Shown: positions 1-7,183, counted from the stretch's first letter. The stretch: DNA of 7,892 nucleotides from Rikenellaceae bacterium (GCA_900769735.1 CAAGHY010000071.1:1-7892); one strand, 5' to 3'. Notes: a model not told the origin generated them from the letters alone. Translations and numbers: made by a program.

Positions 1-1
1 A

Positions 2-2320
2 GGTGAGGACCAGCAGTTTATGGAGTTCAAACCGTTTGTGGAGAGACTTTACGCTCAGCAGCGTTCAAATGTTACCCAGTTGCTTAATGAGGCAAAGAAA
101 CTTATTGCAGCAGGTGACAAGGAAGAGGGTGGAAAGATTCTGCTCAGGGCATTCAAGGGATTGCCTAAATACAATCCGCTTATCAAATATTTGAGTGAGC
201 CTGGTATCAAGCAGATTCTTTTGAATACTGAGAACTTCTATATGCAGGACAACAACAAACAGATGCATCTTATTACTGATGAGCTTTTGTTTGTGATTGA
301 CGAGAAACAGAGATCGGTAGAGCTTACGGATAAAGGTCACGAGCTTATTGCAAAAAGCACAAATGACAACAAGTTCTTTGTGTTGCCTGATGTTGGAGCA
401 GAGATTTCAGAGCTTGAGAAACAGGAGCTTACACCAGAGGAGAAATTGGCAAAGAAAGATGCCCTTCTTTCTGAGTATGCACTTAAATCAGAGCGTGTAC
501 ACACTGTAAACCAGTTGCTTAAAGCATACACAATGTTTGAGAAGGATGTTGAGTATGTGATTATGGACAACAAGATCAAGATTGTGGATGAGCAGACCGG
601 CCGTATTTTGGACGGCAGAAGATACTCAGACGGTCTTCACCAGGCAATTGAGGCTAAGGAGAATGTTAAAGTTGAGGCTGCAACCCAGACATTTGCAACC
701 ATCACTTTGCAGAACTACTTCAGAATGTACCACAAGCTTGCAGGTATGACCGGTACTGCAGAGACTGAGGCAGGCGAGTTCTGGGACATCTACAAATTGG
801 ACGTAGTTACAATTCCTACAAACAGACCTGTACTCAGAAAAGATGAGGAGGACCTTATCTACAGAACCAAGAAAGACAAATACAATGCTGTAATTGAGAA
901 GATTGTTGAGTTCCAGAAGGCCGGCAGACCGGTACTTGTTGGTACAACATCTGTTGAGATTTCTGAGTTGTTGAGCAGAATGCTCAAACTTAGAGGTATC
1001 AAACATAACGTATTGAACGCCAAACAGCACGCTTCTGAGGCTCAAGTGGTAGCTGAGGCAGGACAGCCTGGTGCAGTGACCATTGCAACCAATATGGCGG
1101 GTCGTGGTACAGATATCAAGCTTGGCGAGGGTGTGAAGGCTGCAGGCGGATTGGCTATCATTGGTACAGAGAGACACGACAGCCGCCGTGTAGACCGCCA
1201 GTTGAGAGGCCGTTCAGGACGTCAGGGAGACCCTGGTTCTTCAACATTCTATGTATCACTTGAGGATGATTTGATGCGTCTGTTCGGTGCTGAGAGAATC
1301 ACCAAGGTAGTTGACAAGATGGGTATGAAAGAGGGTGAGGTGCTTCAGCACTCAATGCTTTCAAGTTCAATTGAACGTGCACAGAAGAAAGTTGAGGAGA
1401 ACAACTTTGGTATCCGTAAGAGACTTCTTGAGTATGATGATGTTATGAACTCACAGCGTGAGGTTATCTACAACAGAAGAAGAAACGCCCTTTACGGTGA
1501 GCGTATTGAGGTGGATATGAAGAATATGATTCAGGATTACGCTGAGATCCTTGCACAGAGCAAAGAGAACTTTGATTATACAGGCTTCTCATTTGAGCTT
1601 ATGCGCCAGCTTTCAATTGAGCCTGCATTTGATGAGGCTTACTTCAGAAAGGCTTCTCAGGATGAGATTGCAGACAGCGTAACCGAGTCAATCAAGGAGC
1701 TTATTGCAAGAAGAACAGATGTGATGGTTAAACAGGCTTGGCCAATCATTGAGCAGATTTACACTACTCAGGGTGCAACATATGAGAACATTGCAATTCC
1801 GGTTTCAGATGGTGCCAAAATTATGCAGCTTGTAATCAACCTCAAGAAGGCTTACGAGAGCAACGGTATGGAGCTTTACAGAGCTATGGCAAAATCTGTA
1901 ACCCTAATTATGATTGATGAGTACTGGAAAGAGCACTTGCGTGAGATGGATGAGCTCAAACAGTCTGTACAGAACGCAACTTACGAGCAGAAAGATCCGC
2001 TACTTATCTACAAGTTTGAGAGCTTCAACCTGTTCAAGGGTGTTCTTGAGAAGATCAGCCGTGACGTTCTTGCATTTATGGTAAGGGCTCATATTCCTCT
2101 AAGAAGGGATGATGAGGAGATTCAGGTAAGGGAGCAGCAGCAAAGGAAACGTACAGATTTGAGCAAGATGCAGACCAGCCGCAATGACCTTGTAACCAAC
2201 GGTGGCGAGCCTAAATCAAATGCTCCTGTTCACGTGGAGAAGAAAGTGGGCAGAAATGATCCGTGTCCTTGCGGTAGTGGTAAGAAATACAAGAATTGTC
2301 ACGGTAGAGATGCCGAATAA
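2..2320 (+). CDS. secA: Protein translocase subunit SecA, 5'-truncated by the window edge
   Basis: SecA is the cytosolic ATPase that drives unfolded preproteins through the SecYEG channel. The frame is open from base 2 (GEDQQF...), so the ATG at 20 is internal and the true start lies upstream; Walker A and the DEAD-type motif are outside the window. Visible in order: the end of the cross-linking domain with the long segment usual in Bacteroidota (about 20-480); the end of nucleotide-binding domain 1 with DEQTGR and MTGTAETE (about 590-770); nucleotide-binding domain 2 with VLVGTTS (about 930), TNMAGRGTDI (about 1090-1117) and QLRGRSGRQGDPG (about 1198-1236); the helical scaffold and wing (about 1330-2110); a charged linker; and a C-terminal zinc-binding tail CPCGSGKKYKNCH (2264-2302) that in the family contacts SecB or ribosomes. 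About 772 residues are visible. No frameshift is seen. The family assignment is certain. Confidence 0.98.
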   Translation, partial: GEDQQFMEFKPFVERLYAQQRSNVTQLLNEAKKLIAAGDKEEGGKILLRAFKGLPKYNPLIKYLSEPGIKQILLNTENFYMQDNNKQMHLITDELLFVIDEKQRSVELTDKGHELIAKSTNDNKFFVLPDVGAEISELEKQELTPEEKLAKKDALLSEYALKSERVHTVNQLLKAYTMFEKDVEYVIMDNKIKIVDEQTGRILDGRRYSDGLHQAIEAKENVKVEAATQTFATITLQNYFRMYHKLAGMTGTAETEAGEFWDIYKLDVVTIPTNRPVLRKDEEDLIYRTKKDKYNAVIEKIVEFQKAGRPVLVGTTSVEISELLSRMLKLRGIKHNVLNAKQHASEAQVVAEAGQPGAVTIATNMAGRGTDIKLGEGVKAAGGLAIIGTERHDSRRVDRQLRGRSGRQGDPGSSTFYVSLEDDLMRLFGAERITKVVDKMGMKEGEVLQHSMLSSSIERAQKKVEENNFGIRKRLLEYDDVMNSQREVIYNRRRNALYGERIEVDMKNMIQDYAEILAQSKENFDYTGFSFELMRQLSIEPAFDEAYFRKASQDEIADSVTESIKELIARRTDVMVKQAWPIIEQIYTTQGATYENIAIPVSDGAKIMQLVINLKKAYESNGMELYRAMAKSVTLIMIDEYWKEHLREMDELKQSVQNATYEQKDPLLIYKFESFNLFKGVLEKISRDVLAFMVRAHIPLRRDDEEIQVREQQQRKRTDLSKMQTSRNDLVTNGGEPKSNAPVHVEKKVGRNDPCPCGSGKKYKNCHGRDAE

Positions 2321-2415
2321 AAGGTGATTTCTGCGTTACGCTTGTACTTCAAATCCTCATTACCTTAAGGTAACTCCGGTTTTCAGTACTGCGCAAGCCT
2401 TGAAATCCCACTTTT
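2319..2415. repeat. Imperfect long palindrome between secA and lpdA
   Basis: A stretch of about 97 nt starts inside the secA stop codon and folds back on itself. The outer arms are AAAAGGTGATTTC (2319-2331) and GAAATCCCACTTTT (2402-2415), which pair with small bulges. Inner paired blocks are CGC (2339-2341) with GCG (2391-2393), GTAC (2344-2347) with GTAC (2386-2389), and AAA-CC (2351-2356) with GG-TTT (2378-2383). The tip is the perfect 14-bp palindrome TTACCTTAAGGTAA (2360-2373), which would form a 5-bp stem with a TTAA loop. The arms end in A4 and T4, so it could weaken transcription leaving secA. Its form resembles a dispersed intergenic palindromic repeat, but copies elsewhere cannot be seen from this window. 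The remaining 47 nt before lpdA are AT-rich, and I see no clear TAnnTTTG promoter there. Confidence 0.65.
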
Positions 2416-2462
2416 ATTCAACATCTTTTAGAAAATGGAAAAAATTATAACACAATAATAAT

Positions 2463-3893
2463 ATGGAAAATACATTTGATGTAGTAGTGATTGGTGCCGG
2501 CCCAGGCGGTTATGTGGCAGCAATCAGAGCTTCTCAGCTAGGATTCAGGACAGCTGTAGTTGAGAAGGCAGAGCTTGGTGGTGTATGTCTTAACTGGGGC
2601 TGTATCCCTACAAAGGCATTGCTTAAGAGTGCACAGGTTTACAATTATACCAAACATCTTTCAGATTACGGAGTAGAGCTTAGAAATGCAGACGGCACAC
2701 CTGTAGAGGTAGATGCAGTTGTTTCATACGCAGATATCAAGAAGGTAGTTGAGAGAGAGAGAGGTGTTTCTGCACAGATGAGCAAAGGTATTGAGTTCCT
2801 TTTCAAGAAAAACAACATTACCGTACTTAAAGGTGAGGCAAAAATCCTGTCGGGAAGCGCAGTTGAGGTAAAACCTGCTGAGGGTGATGCATACACTGTG
2901 GAGGCAAAACATATCATTGTTGCTACAGGTTCAAGACCTAACTCTTTGCCATTTGCTCCAATTGACGGCGAGAAGATCATTTCATACCGTCAGGCATTGG
3001 TTCCTGAGACTCTTCCTAAGAGTATGGCCATCATTGGTTCAGGTGCAATTGGAAGTGAGTTCACATACTTCTACCGCTCAATGGGTGTTGATGTTACCCT
3101 TATTGAGTTTATGGACCAGATTGTTCCTCTTGAGGACAAGGATGTGGCTGACCAGCTTAGCCGCAGCTTCAGAAAGATGGGTATCAAGGTTATGGTTTCA
3201 AGTGGTGTTAAAGCTATTGACACTACCGGTGAGGGTTGCAAACTTTCAATTGAGACCAAGAAAGGTATGGTTGAGCTTGAGGTAGACCGCGTACTTTCTG
3301 CAGTAGGTGTTGTTCCTAACACAAACGGCATTGGCCTTGAGGAGCTTGGTGTTGAGATGAACAGAGGCAAGATTGTGGTTGACGAGTTCTACCGCACAAA
3401 CGTTCCTGGCATCTACGCTATTGGTGATGTAATTGCTACCCCTGCATTGGCTCACGTAGCTTCAGCTGAGGGTATTGCTTGCGTTGAGAAGATTGCAGGT
3501 ATGGACGTTGCCCCAGTAAACTACAATAATATCCCTGGCGCTACTTACACTTCTCCTGAGATTGCATCAGTAGGTCTTACTGAGAAGAAAGTTAAAGAGC
3601 AGGGCATTGAGTACAAAGTTGGAAAATTCCCTTTCACTGCAAGTGGAAAAGCTACAACTGCAGGCGAGAAAGACGGTTTTGTAAAACTTATCATTGATGC
3701 AAACACAGACCAGATTCTTGGTGCACACCTTATTGGTGCAAATGTAACCGAGATGCTTTCTGGCATTGTACTTGCAAGGAATGTAGGTGCTACAGCTAAA
3801 GACATCATCAAAACCATCCACCCTCATCCAACAATGAGTGAGGCAATTATGGAGGCAGCTGCAGCAGCACACGGAGAGGTAATTCATATGTAA
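2463..3893 (+). CDS. lpdA: Dihydrolipoyl dehydrogenase (E3 component)
   Basis: This FAD-dependent enzyme reoxidises protein-bound dihydrolipoamide with NAD+, as the shared E3 subunit of 2-oxo acid dehydrogenase complexes and of the glycine cleavage system; it is cytosolic. At 476 aa it has the usual family length. Visible features: N-terminal FAD dinucleotide fold GAGPGG (residues 11-16); the redox-active disulfide in GGVCLNWGC, Cys42 and Cys47; the NAD-binding motif GSGAIGSE (192-199); a second FAD motif YAIGDV (about 319-324); and a C-terminal dimerisation domain with the catalytic His455-Glu460 pair in HPHPTMSE. No E1, E2 or glycine-cleavage gene is adjacent, so the partner complex cannot be assigned. 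Glutamate is written GAG almost throughout; by my reading only codon 2 is GAA. The start is supported by family alignment of the N-terminus; no clear Shine-Dalgarno site precedes it. Confidence 0.97.
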   Translation: MENTFDVVVIGAGPGGYVAAIRASQLGFRTAVVEKAELGGVCLNWGCIPTKALLKSAQVYNYTKHLSDYGVELRNADGTPVEVDAVVSYADIKKVVERERGVSAQMSKGIEFLFKKNNITVLKGEAKILSGSAVEVKPAEGDAYTVEAKHIIVATGSRPNSLPFAPIDGEKIISYRQALVPETLPKSMAIIGSGAIGSEFTYFYRSMGVDVTLIEFMDQIVPLEDKDVADQLSRSFRKMGIKVMVSSGVKAIDTTGEGCKLSIETKKGMVELEVDRVLSAVGVVPNTNGIGLEELGVEMNRGKIVVDEFYRTNVPGIYAIGDVIATPALAHVASAEGIACVEKIAGMDVAPVNYNNIPGATYTSPEIASVGLTEKKVKEQGIEYKVGKFPFTASGKATTAGEKDGFVKLIIDANTDQILGAHLIGANVTEMLSGIVLARNVGATAKDIIKTIHPHPTMSEAIMEAAAAAHGEVIHM

Positions 3894-3925
3894 TTTCTTC
3901 CCGATAATTTAAAACCTGGAAGTAT

Positions 3926-4306
3926 ATGGCAAAACACAGTGTTCCACAAATTAATGACATCTGCAGAATCTCCGCAGGTACAGAGGTGAAAGGAAGTCTC
4001 ATCTCCAAATCCGATATAAGGATTGACGGGGTATTTGAGGGTGAACTTATCACCTCAGGCAAACTTGTACTTGGAGAGACAGCGGTAATCCGTGGAAACG
4101 TGATGTGTGGCAATGCCGACATCTGGGGTAAAATTGAGGGAGACCTTATAGTTGGTGATACAGTAAGCTTGAAGGAAAACTCCTCATTTGAGGGGCAGTT
4201 GAAAACCATCCGCATATGTATAGAGATGGGTGCTACCTTCTCCGGAGGATGCCAGATCATTAACGAGGCTGAATTCAAGAGCTATTCTGCCGAGTATCTT
4301 CACTAG
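3926..4306 (+). CDS. Bactofilin / polymer-forming cytoskeletal family protein
   Basis: Bactofilins are small beta-helical proteins that polymerise without nucleotide at the inner face of the membrane and act in cell shape or as scaffolds for envelope enzymes. This 126-aa protein has a short N-terminal tail (about residues 1-18) and then the bactofilin core of short glycine- and hydrophobic-rich rungs: KGSLISKSDIRIDGVFEG, SGKLVLGETAVIRGNV and GKIEGDLIVGDTV are successive turns. It ends with the typical FEGQLKTIRICIEMGATFSG rung and a short tail. No transmembrane segment or catalytic motif is seen. It starts 32 nt after lpdA with no promoter recognised in the gap, and the terminator at 4329-4361 follows it, so it is probably cotranscribed with lpdA. 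The cellular role in this organism is unknown. Confidence 0.9.
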   Translation: MAKHSVPQINDICRISAGTEVKGSLISKSDIRIDGVFEGELITSGKLVLGETAVIRGNVMCGNADIWGKIEGDLIVGDTVSLKENSSFEGQLKTIRICIEMGATFSGGCQIINEAEFKSYSAEYLH

Positions 4307-4328
4307 GGGTGTTACATACAATCAATAT

Positions 4329-4361
4329 GAGGGTGACCATTTAGGTTACCCTCTTTTTTTT
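4329..4361 (+). terminator. Intrinsic terminator after the bactofilin gene
   Basis: The arms GAGGGTGACC (4329-4338) and GGTTACCCTC (4344-4353) form a 10-bp stem with one G-U pair and a 5-nt loop ATTTA, followed directly by eight T residues (4354-4361). This is a textbook rho-independent terminator for + strand transcription, 22 nt after the bactofilin stop codon. It should end the lpdA-bactofilin transcript and insulate the cob operon. Confidence 0.92.
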
Positions 4362-4380
4362 GCTTTACTGTTCCGGCCGG

Positions 4381-4520
4381 GAACAATCCGTCCACGAAAA
4401 GGCACCCTTTTGTGGATAGAATGACATCTACGAACAATCCGTCCACGAAAAGACACTCTTTTGTGGATGGAATGACATCTCCGAACAATCCGTCCACGAA
4501 AAGACACTCTGTTGTGGATG
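4381..4520. repeat. Three tandem 51-bp hairpin repeats (third truncated)
   Basis: Units start at 4381, 4432 and 4483 with an exact 51-bp period; the third keeps only about 38 bp before diverging near 4520. Each begins GAACAATCCGTCCACGAAAAG and continues into CTTTTGTGGAT. In the second unit TCCGTCCAC pairs with GTGGATGGA, and AAAAGA pairs with TCTTTT around a CAC loop: about 15 bp with one bulged G. Unit 1 has AAAAGG-CAC-CCTTTT instead, so the loop-closing pair changes from A-T to G-C on both sides, which keeps the pairing. Unit 1 also has a C-A mismatch in the lower stem, and unit 3 has a T-to-G mismatch in the upper stem. The period is a multiple of three, so several frames stay open, but no credible gene runs through it. 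The function is unknown. Confidence 0.9.
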
Positions 4521-4599
4521 CTGCCTTGCCGGCATCCTGAACTGCCGCTTTGGCGGCCCCCACAACTATTTTGGGGAAGAGGTGTATAAACCATTTATA
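4517..4599. other. Cluster of short inverted repeats in the cobU upstream region
   Basis: Directly after the tandem repeats come several small inverted repeats: GATGCTG with CGGCATC (4517-4536, one G-U pair), GCCGC-TTTG-GCGGC (4544-4557), CCCCA with TGGGG (4558-4576), and TATAAA-CCA-TTTATA (4585-4599). The first three could be RNA hairpins. The last is AT-rich and could equally be a protein-binding site or chance. I see no coding potential here, and the stretch 4600-4670 shows nothing recognisable. Confidence 0.45.
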
Positions 4600-4674
4600 G
4601 GGGAAAACCATAAGGACTTTACAACAAAGGATATGGAACTTGCCATCCACGTTAATCTTCAGGTGGAGTTTGTA

Positions 4675-4707
4675 TTGGTGGCTTTGATTACTTTTTTTGT
4701 ACTTTTG
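4675..4707 (+). promoter_or_regulatory. Bacteroidota-type promoter for the cob operon
   Basis: TACTTTTG at 4700-4707 matches the Bacteroidota -7 consensus TAnnTTTG exactly. TTGG at 4675-4678, 21 nt upstream, is a reasonable -33 element (consensus TTTG at about 19-21 nt). Transcription would then begin around 4713-4716, leaving a leader of only about 10 nt before the cobU ATG at 4725. The region upstream of the start is A-rich (TAAACAAAAAG), as is common where Shine-Dalgarno sites are absent. A leader this short leaves no room for a riboswitch on this transcript. Confidence 0.8.
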
Positions 4708-4724
4708 CAGTAAACAAAAAGTTT

Positions 4725-5312
4725 ATGAGAAGGATAATTCTGGTTACAGGAGGTCAGCGTTCCGGAAAAAGTACATATGCGGAGGAACTGGTGCTGAAAT
4801 TGTCGGGAAAAGAGAAGTCTGTATATATGGCAACTTCCAGGATATGGGATGATGAGTTTGCCCGCAGAGTGCAGATCCACAAGGAGAGACGGGGCCCGCA
4901 GTGGATAAACATTGAGGAGGAGAAATTCCTCAGCAACCACAATGTGGCCGGAAAGGTTGTGCTCATAGACTGTGTTACCCTCTGGAGCACCAATTTCTTC
5001 TTTGACCAGAGTATGGAGGTCAATCTTCCCGATAGCGGCAGCCAGAACACCACAATGGATGCACAGGAGGCGGAGCAATCGGTATCATTGGTGGAGAGAA
5101 CCCTGCAGCAGATAAAGGGGGAGTTTGATAAATTCACCTCTCAGGATGCAACGTTTGTATTTGTTACAAATGAGATTGGATTGTGCGGAGTTTCAGAGAA
5201 CAAGGTGCAGAGACAGTTTACAGACCTGTTGGGATGGCTTAACCAGTACATTGCCTCCAAAGCTGACGAGGTAGTATTTATGGTGAGCGGAATTCCAATG
5301 AAAATCAAGTAA
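4725..5312 (+). CDS. cobU: Adenosylcobinamide kinase / adenosylcobinamide-phosphate guanylyltransferase
   Basis: This bifunctional cytosolic enzyme phosphorylates adenosylcobinamide and then transfers GMP to give adenosylcobinamide-GDP, the substrate of CobS. The 195-aa protein is full length. It has the P-loop GGQRSGKS (residues 9-16), the family's DDE-R-HK-RR segment with His52 in the position of the guanylylated histidine (His46 in Salmonella CobU), IDCVTLW (81-87), TNEIG (148-152) and a C-terminus VSGIPMKIK close to the family ending. Residues about 94-120 form a polar linker somewhat longer than in Salmonella CobU. It is the first gene of the operon, behind the promoter at 4675-4707, and its stop is 3 nt from the cobT start. 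The ATG at 4725 gives the standard family N-terminus with the P-loop directly after the first strand. Also called cobP in other nomenclature. Confidence 0.96.
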   Translation: MRRIILVTGGQRSGKSTYAEELVLKLSGKEKSVYMATSRIWDDEFARRVQIHKERRGPQWINIEEEKFLSNHNVAGKVVLIDCVTLWSTNFFFDQSMEVNLPDSGSQNTTMDAQEAEQSVSLVERTLQQIKGEFDKFTSQDATFVFVTNEIGLCGVSENKVQRQFTDLLGWLNQYIASKADEVVFMVSGIPMKIK

Positions 5313-5315
5313 GAG

Positions 5316-6416
5316 ATGAGAGAATTCAATATAGCATCTCCTTGTGCTGGAATTGTAGGGGAGTTGCAGAACAAGATAGACAATCTTACCAAACCAAAAG
5401 GTTCTTTGGGAATGCTGGAGGAGCTGGCCCTTAAGGTGGGAACAATCCAGCAGAGCTTGTGCCCGGAATTGAAGAATCCGCAGCATATCCTGTTTGGTGC
5501 GGACCACGGCATTTGGGATGAGGGGGTGAGCTGTACCCCAAAGGAGGTTACCTGGCAGCAGATGGGACATTTTTTGGCAGGTGGTGCAGGTATAAGTTTC
5601 TTGTGTGCGCAGCACGGCTTCAAGCTTAATGTGGTGGACAGCGGTGTGGATTTTGATTTCCCTGCCGGCTGCGGTATTGTGGACGCCAAAATTCGTAAAG
5701 GTACCCGCAATTTCCTTTATGGCCCTGCTATGACTATGGAAGAGCTTGAGCTTGCAATTGAACGTGGTGCGGAGCAGGTTGACAAGGTTTATGCCCAGGG
5801 TTGCAATATAATTTCTTTCGGTGAAATGGGAGCAGCCAATACTTCACCCTCTTCTATGTGGATGAGCTATTTGGGCGGTATCCCGTTGAGGGAGTGCGTG
5901 GGTGCCGGCAGCGGTGTTGTGGGGGATGCCTTACAGCACAAGCTGGATGTACTTATGGCGTCTGCCAAAAATTATGAGGCTGCTGAGGGAACTGAGTTTT
6001 CAGGAAGTGGAGTGGCAGGAAGAGGATACCTGTCGGGAGGAAACAGAAAATATGTATTGGAGATTATGCGCTGGTTTGGCGGTTATGAGATGGTGATGGC
6101 TGTGGGTGGAATGTTAAGGGCTGCCGAGCTTGGAATGATCATTTTGGTGGATGGCTTCATTATGACAAACTGTATTTTGGCGGCAAGGGAGCTTTATCCT
6201 GCTGTTGTGGATTACGCAATATACGGCCACTGCGGAGACGAAACCGGACACCGCAAGGTGCTGGATGTGCTTGGGGCCAAACCAATCCTGAGCCTTGGGT
6301 TGCGTTTGGGTGAGGGTAGCGGTGCAATCTGTGCCTACCCGATTGTGGTTTCGGCTGTGAATATGATAAACCAGATGGATTCCTTTGCGGCTGCGGCTGT
6401 GAAAAAGTATTTTTAA
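5316..6416 (+). CDS. cobT: Nicotinate-nucleotide--dimethylbenzimidazole phosphoribosyltransferase
   Basis: CobT transfers phosphoribosyl from nicotinate mononucleotide to the lower-ligand base (5,6-dimethylbenzimidazole or a related base), forming alpha-ribazole 5'-phosphate. The 366-aa product has the usual length. Conserved elements: LTKPKGSLG near the N-terminus (about residues 24-32), GADHGIWDEGVS around Asp63-His64, VDSGVDFDF, GEMGAANTSPSS with Glu170, GHCGDETGH, and LRLGEGSGA with Glu333, the counterpart of the catalytic base Glu317 of Salmonella CobT. The usual GEMGIGNTT motif reads GEMGAANTS here, a mild variation whose effect on base choice is unknown. It starts 3 nt after cobU and ends 1 nt before cobS, so translation is probably coupled. 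Which base is used cannot be told from the window; no base-synthesis gene is present. Confidence 0.96.
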   Translation: MREFNIASPCAGIVGELQNKIDNLTKPKGSLGMLEELALKVGTIQQSLCPELKNPQHILFGADHGIWDEGVSCTPKEVTWQQMGHFLAGGAGISFLCAQHGFKLNVVDSGVDFDFPAGCGIVDAKIRKGTRNFLYGPAMTMEELELAIERGAEQVDKVYAQGCNIISFGEMGAANTSPSSMWMSYLGGIPLRECVGAGSGVVGDALQHKLDVLMASAKNYEAAEGTEFSGSGVAGRGYLSGGNRKYVLEIMRWFGGYEMVMAVGGMLRAAELGMIILVDGFIMTNCILAARELYPAVVDYAIYGHCGDETGHRKVLDVLGAKPILSLGLRLGEGSGAICAYPIVVSAVNMINQMDSFAAAAVKKYF

Positions 6417-6417
6417 G

Positions 6418-7179
6418 ATGAAGAATATCCTTGCAGCATTTATGTTCTTTACCAGATTGCCGTTCTGGAGAGTGGCAACTGTGGAGAAGGAGTATTTCAA
6501 GAATGTGGTGAGTTTTTGGCCGTATGCCGGAATCATTACCGGCGGAATTGGTGCCGGAGTGATGTTTGCCGCATCTCTTGTGTTTCCCGTTGTGGTGGCT
6601 GTAATCTTTGGAGTGGCAGCAAGAGTGCTTGTAACCGGTGCCCTTCACGAAGACGGCCTCGCCGATTTCTTTGACGGTTTTGGCGGCGGTACAGACAGGG
6701 AGGCAACCCTCCGTATTATGAAGGATTCCCATATTGGAAGCTACGGAGTGCTGGGTCTTATACTCTATTTCATGCTGCTGGTGGCGGTGCTTTCATCCCT
6801 TCCAATTGAAATTGCAGCCCCTCTTTTCTTCTGTGGGGACATCCTCTGCAAATCCATCTCAAGTGGAATAGTTAACCTGCTTCCATATGCAAGACCGGAG
6901 CAGGAGAGCAAGAACAAGCTTATATACAACAAGATGCAGGGGGCAATTTCCCTTTTCAATGGTGTTCTGGTTGTGCTGTTGATGTGGGCACTTTATACTT
7001 GGGTGCTCCCTTCAGATAGCTTTTATGCCATTGCAGCCCCAATGACACTGTTTATAATGTTGATCCATTATATGAGGCATAAAATTCAAGGTTACACAGG
7101 CGACTGCTGCGGAGCAATGTTCCTCCTTACTGAGCTTTCATTCCTGTTGGCTTCAGTTGCCCTAATAAATACCCTGTAA
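6418..7179 (+). CDS. cobS: Adenosylcobinamide-GDP ribazoletransferase (cobalamin synthase)
   Basis: CobS is an integral membrane enzyme that joins adenosylcobinamide-GDP to alpha-ribazole (phosphate), giving adenosylcobalamin (phosphate) and GMP. The 253-aa protein has the usual length. It shows FFTRLPFW near the N-terminus, the acidic metal-binding motif HEDGLADFFDGFGGG (His77, Glu78, Asp79, Asp83, Asp86), RIMKDSHIGSYG just after it, and GYTGDCCGA near the C-terminus, all hallmarks of the family. Hydrophobic segments at roughly residues 33-72, 105-150, 178-220 and 232-250 fit a multi-pass membrane protein. It starts 1 nt after the cobT stop and ends 4 nt before cobC. No unusual features are seen. 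Confidence 0.96.
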   Translation: MKNILAAFMFFTRLPFWRVATVEKEYFKNVVSFWPYAGIITGGIGAGVMFAASLVFPVVVAVIFGVAARVLVTGALHEDGLADFFDGFGGGTDREATLRIMKDSHIGSYGVLGLILYFMLLVAVLSSLPIEIAAPLFFCGDILCKSISSGIVNLLPYARPEQESKNKLIYNKMQGAISLFNGVLVVLLMWALYTWVLPSDSFYAIAAPMTLFIMLIHYMRHKIQGYTGDCCGAMFLLTELSFLLASVALINTL

Positions 7180-7183
7180 TAAT

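Noticed and set aside
626..1177. 183-codon minus-strand open frame inside secA
   Set aside because: It lies wholly over conserved SecA motor motifs, is rich in Cys and Ser as expected for an antisense shadow, and resembles no family.
4381..4520. CRISPR array
   Set aside because: The whole 51-bp unit repeats, including the part that would be a spacer, and there are only three units and no cas genes.
4537..4600. Possible cobalamin riboswitch core (GGCGGCCCCCACAACT looks loosely like the CCCCGCAACTGT part)
   Set aside because: The B12 box and the upstream conserved blocks are missing, and the elements are not in the right order. The predicted cobU transcript also starts downstream of it.
4312..4650. 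A 112-codon minus-strand open frame with a 17-residue repeat (ECLFVDGLF-type units) across the tandem repeats
   Set aside because: The frame is open because the 51-bp period is a multiple of three and the unit lacks stops in several frames. A second minus-strand frame (4346-4594) and one plus-strand frame are open too. It runs through the terminator at 4329-4361, has no recognisable promoter, and its sequence resembles no family I know.
6160..6732. 190-codon minus-strand open frame over the cobT-cobS junction
   Set aside because: It overlaps conserved CobT and CobS motifs, and its His- and Gly-rich composition is that of an antisense shadow.
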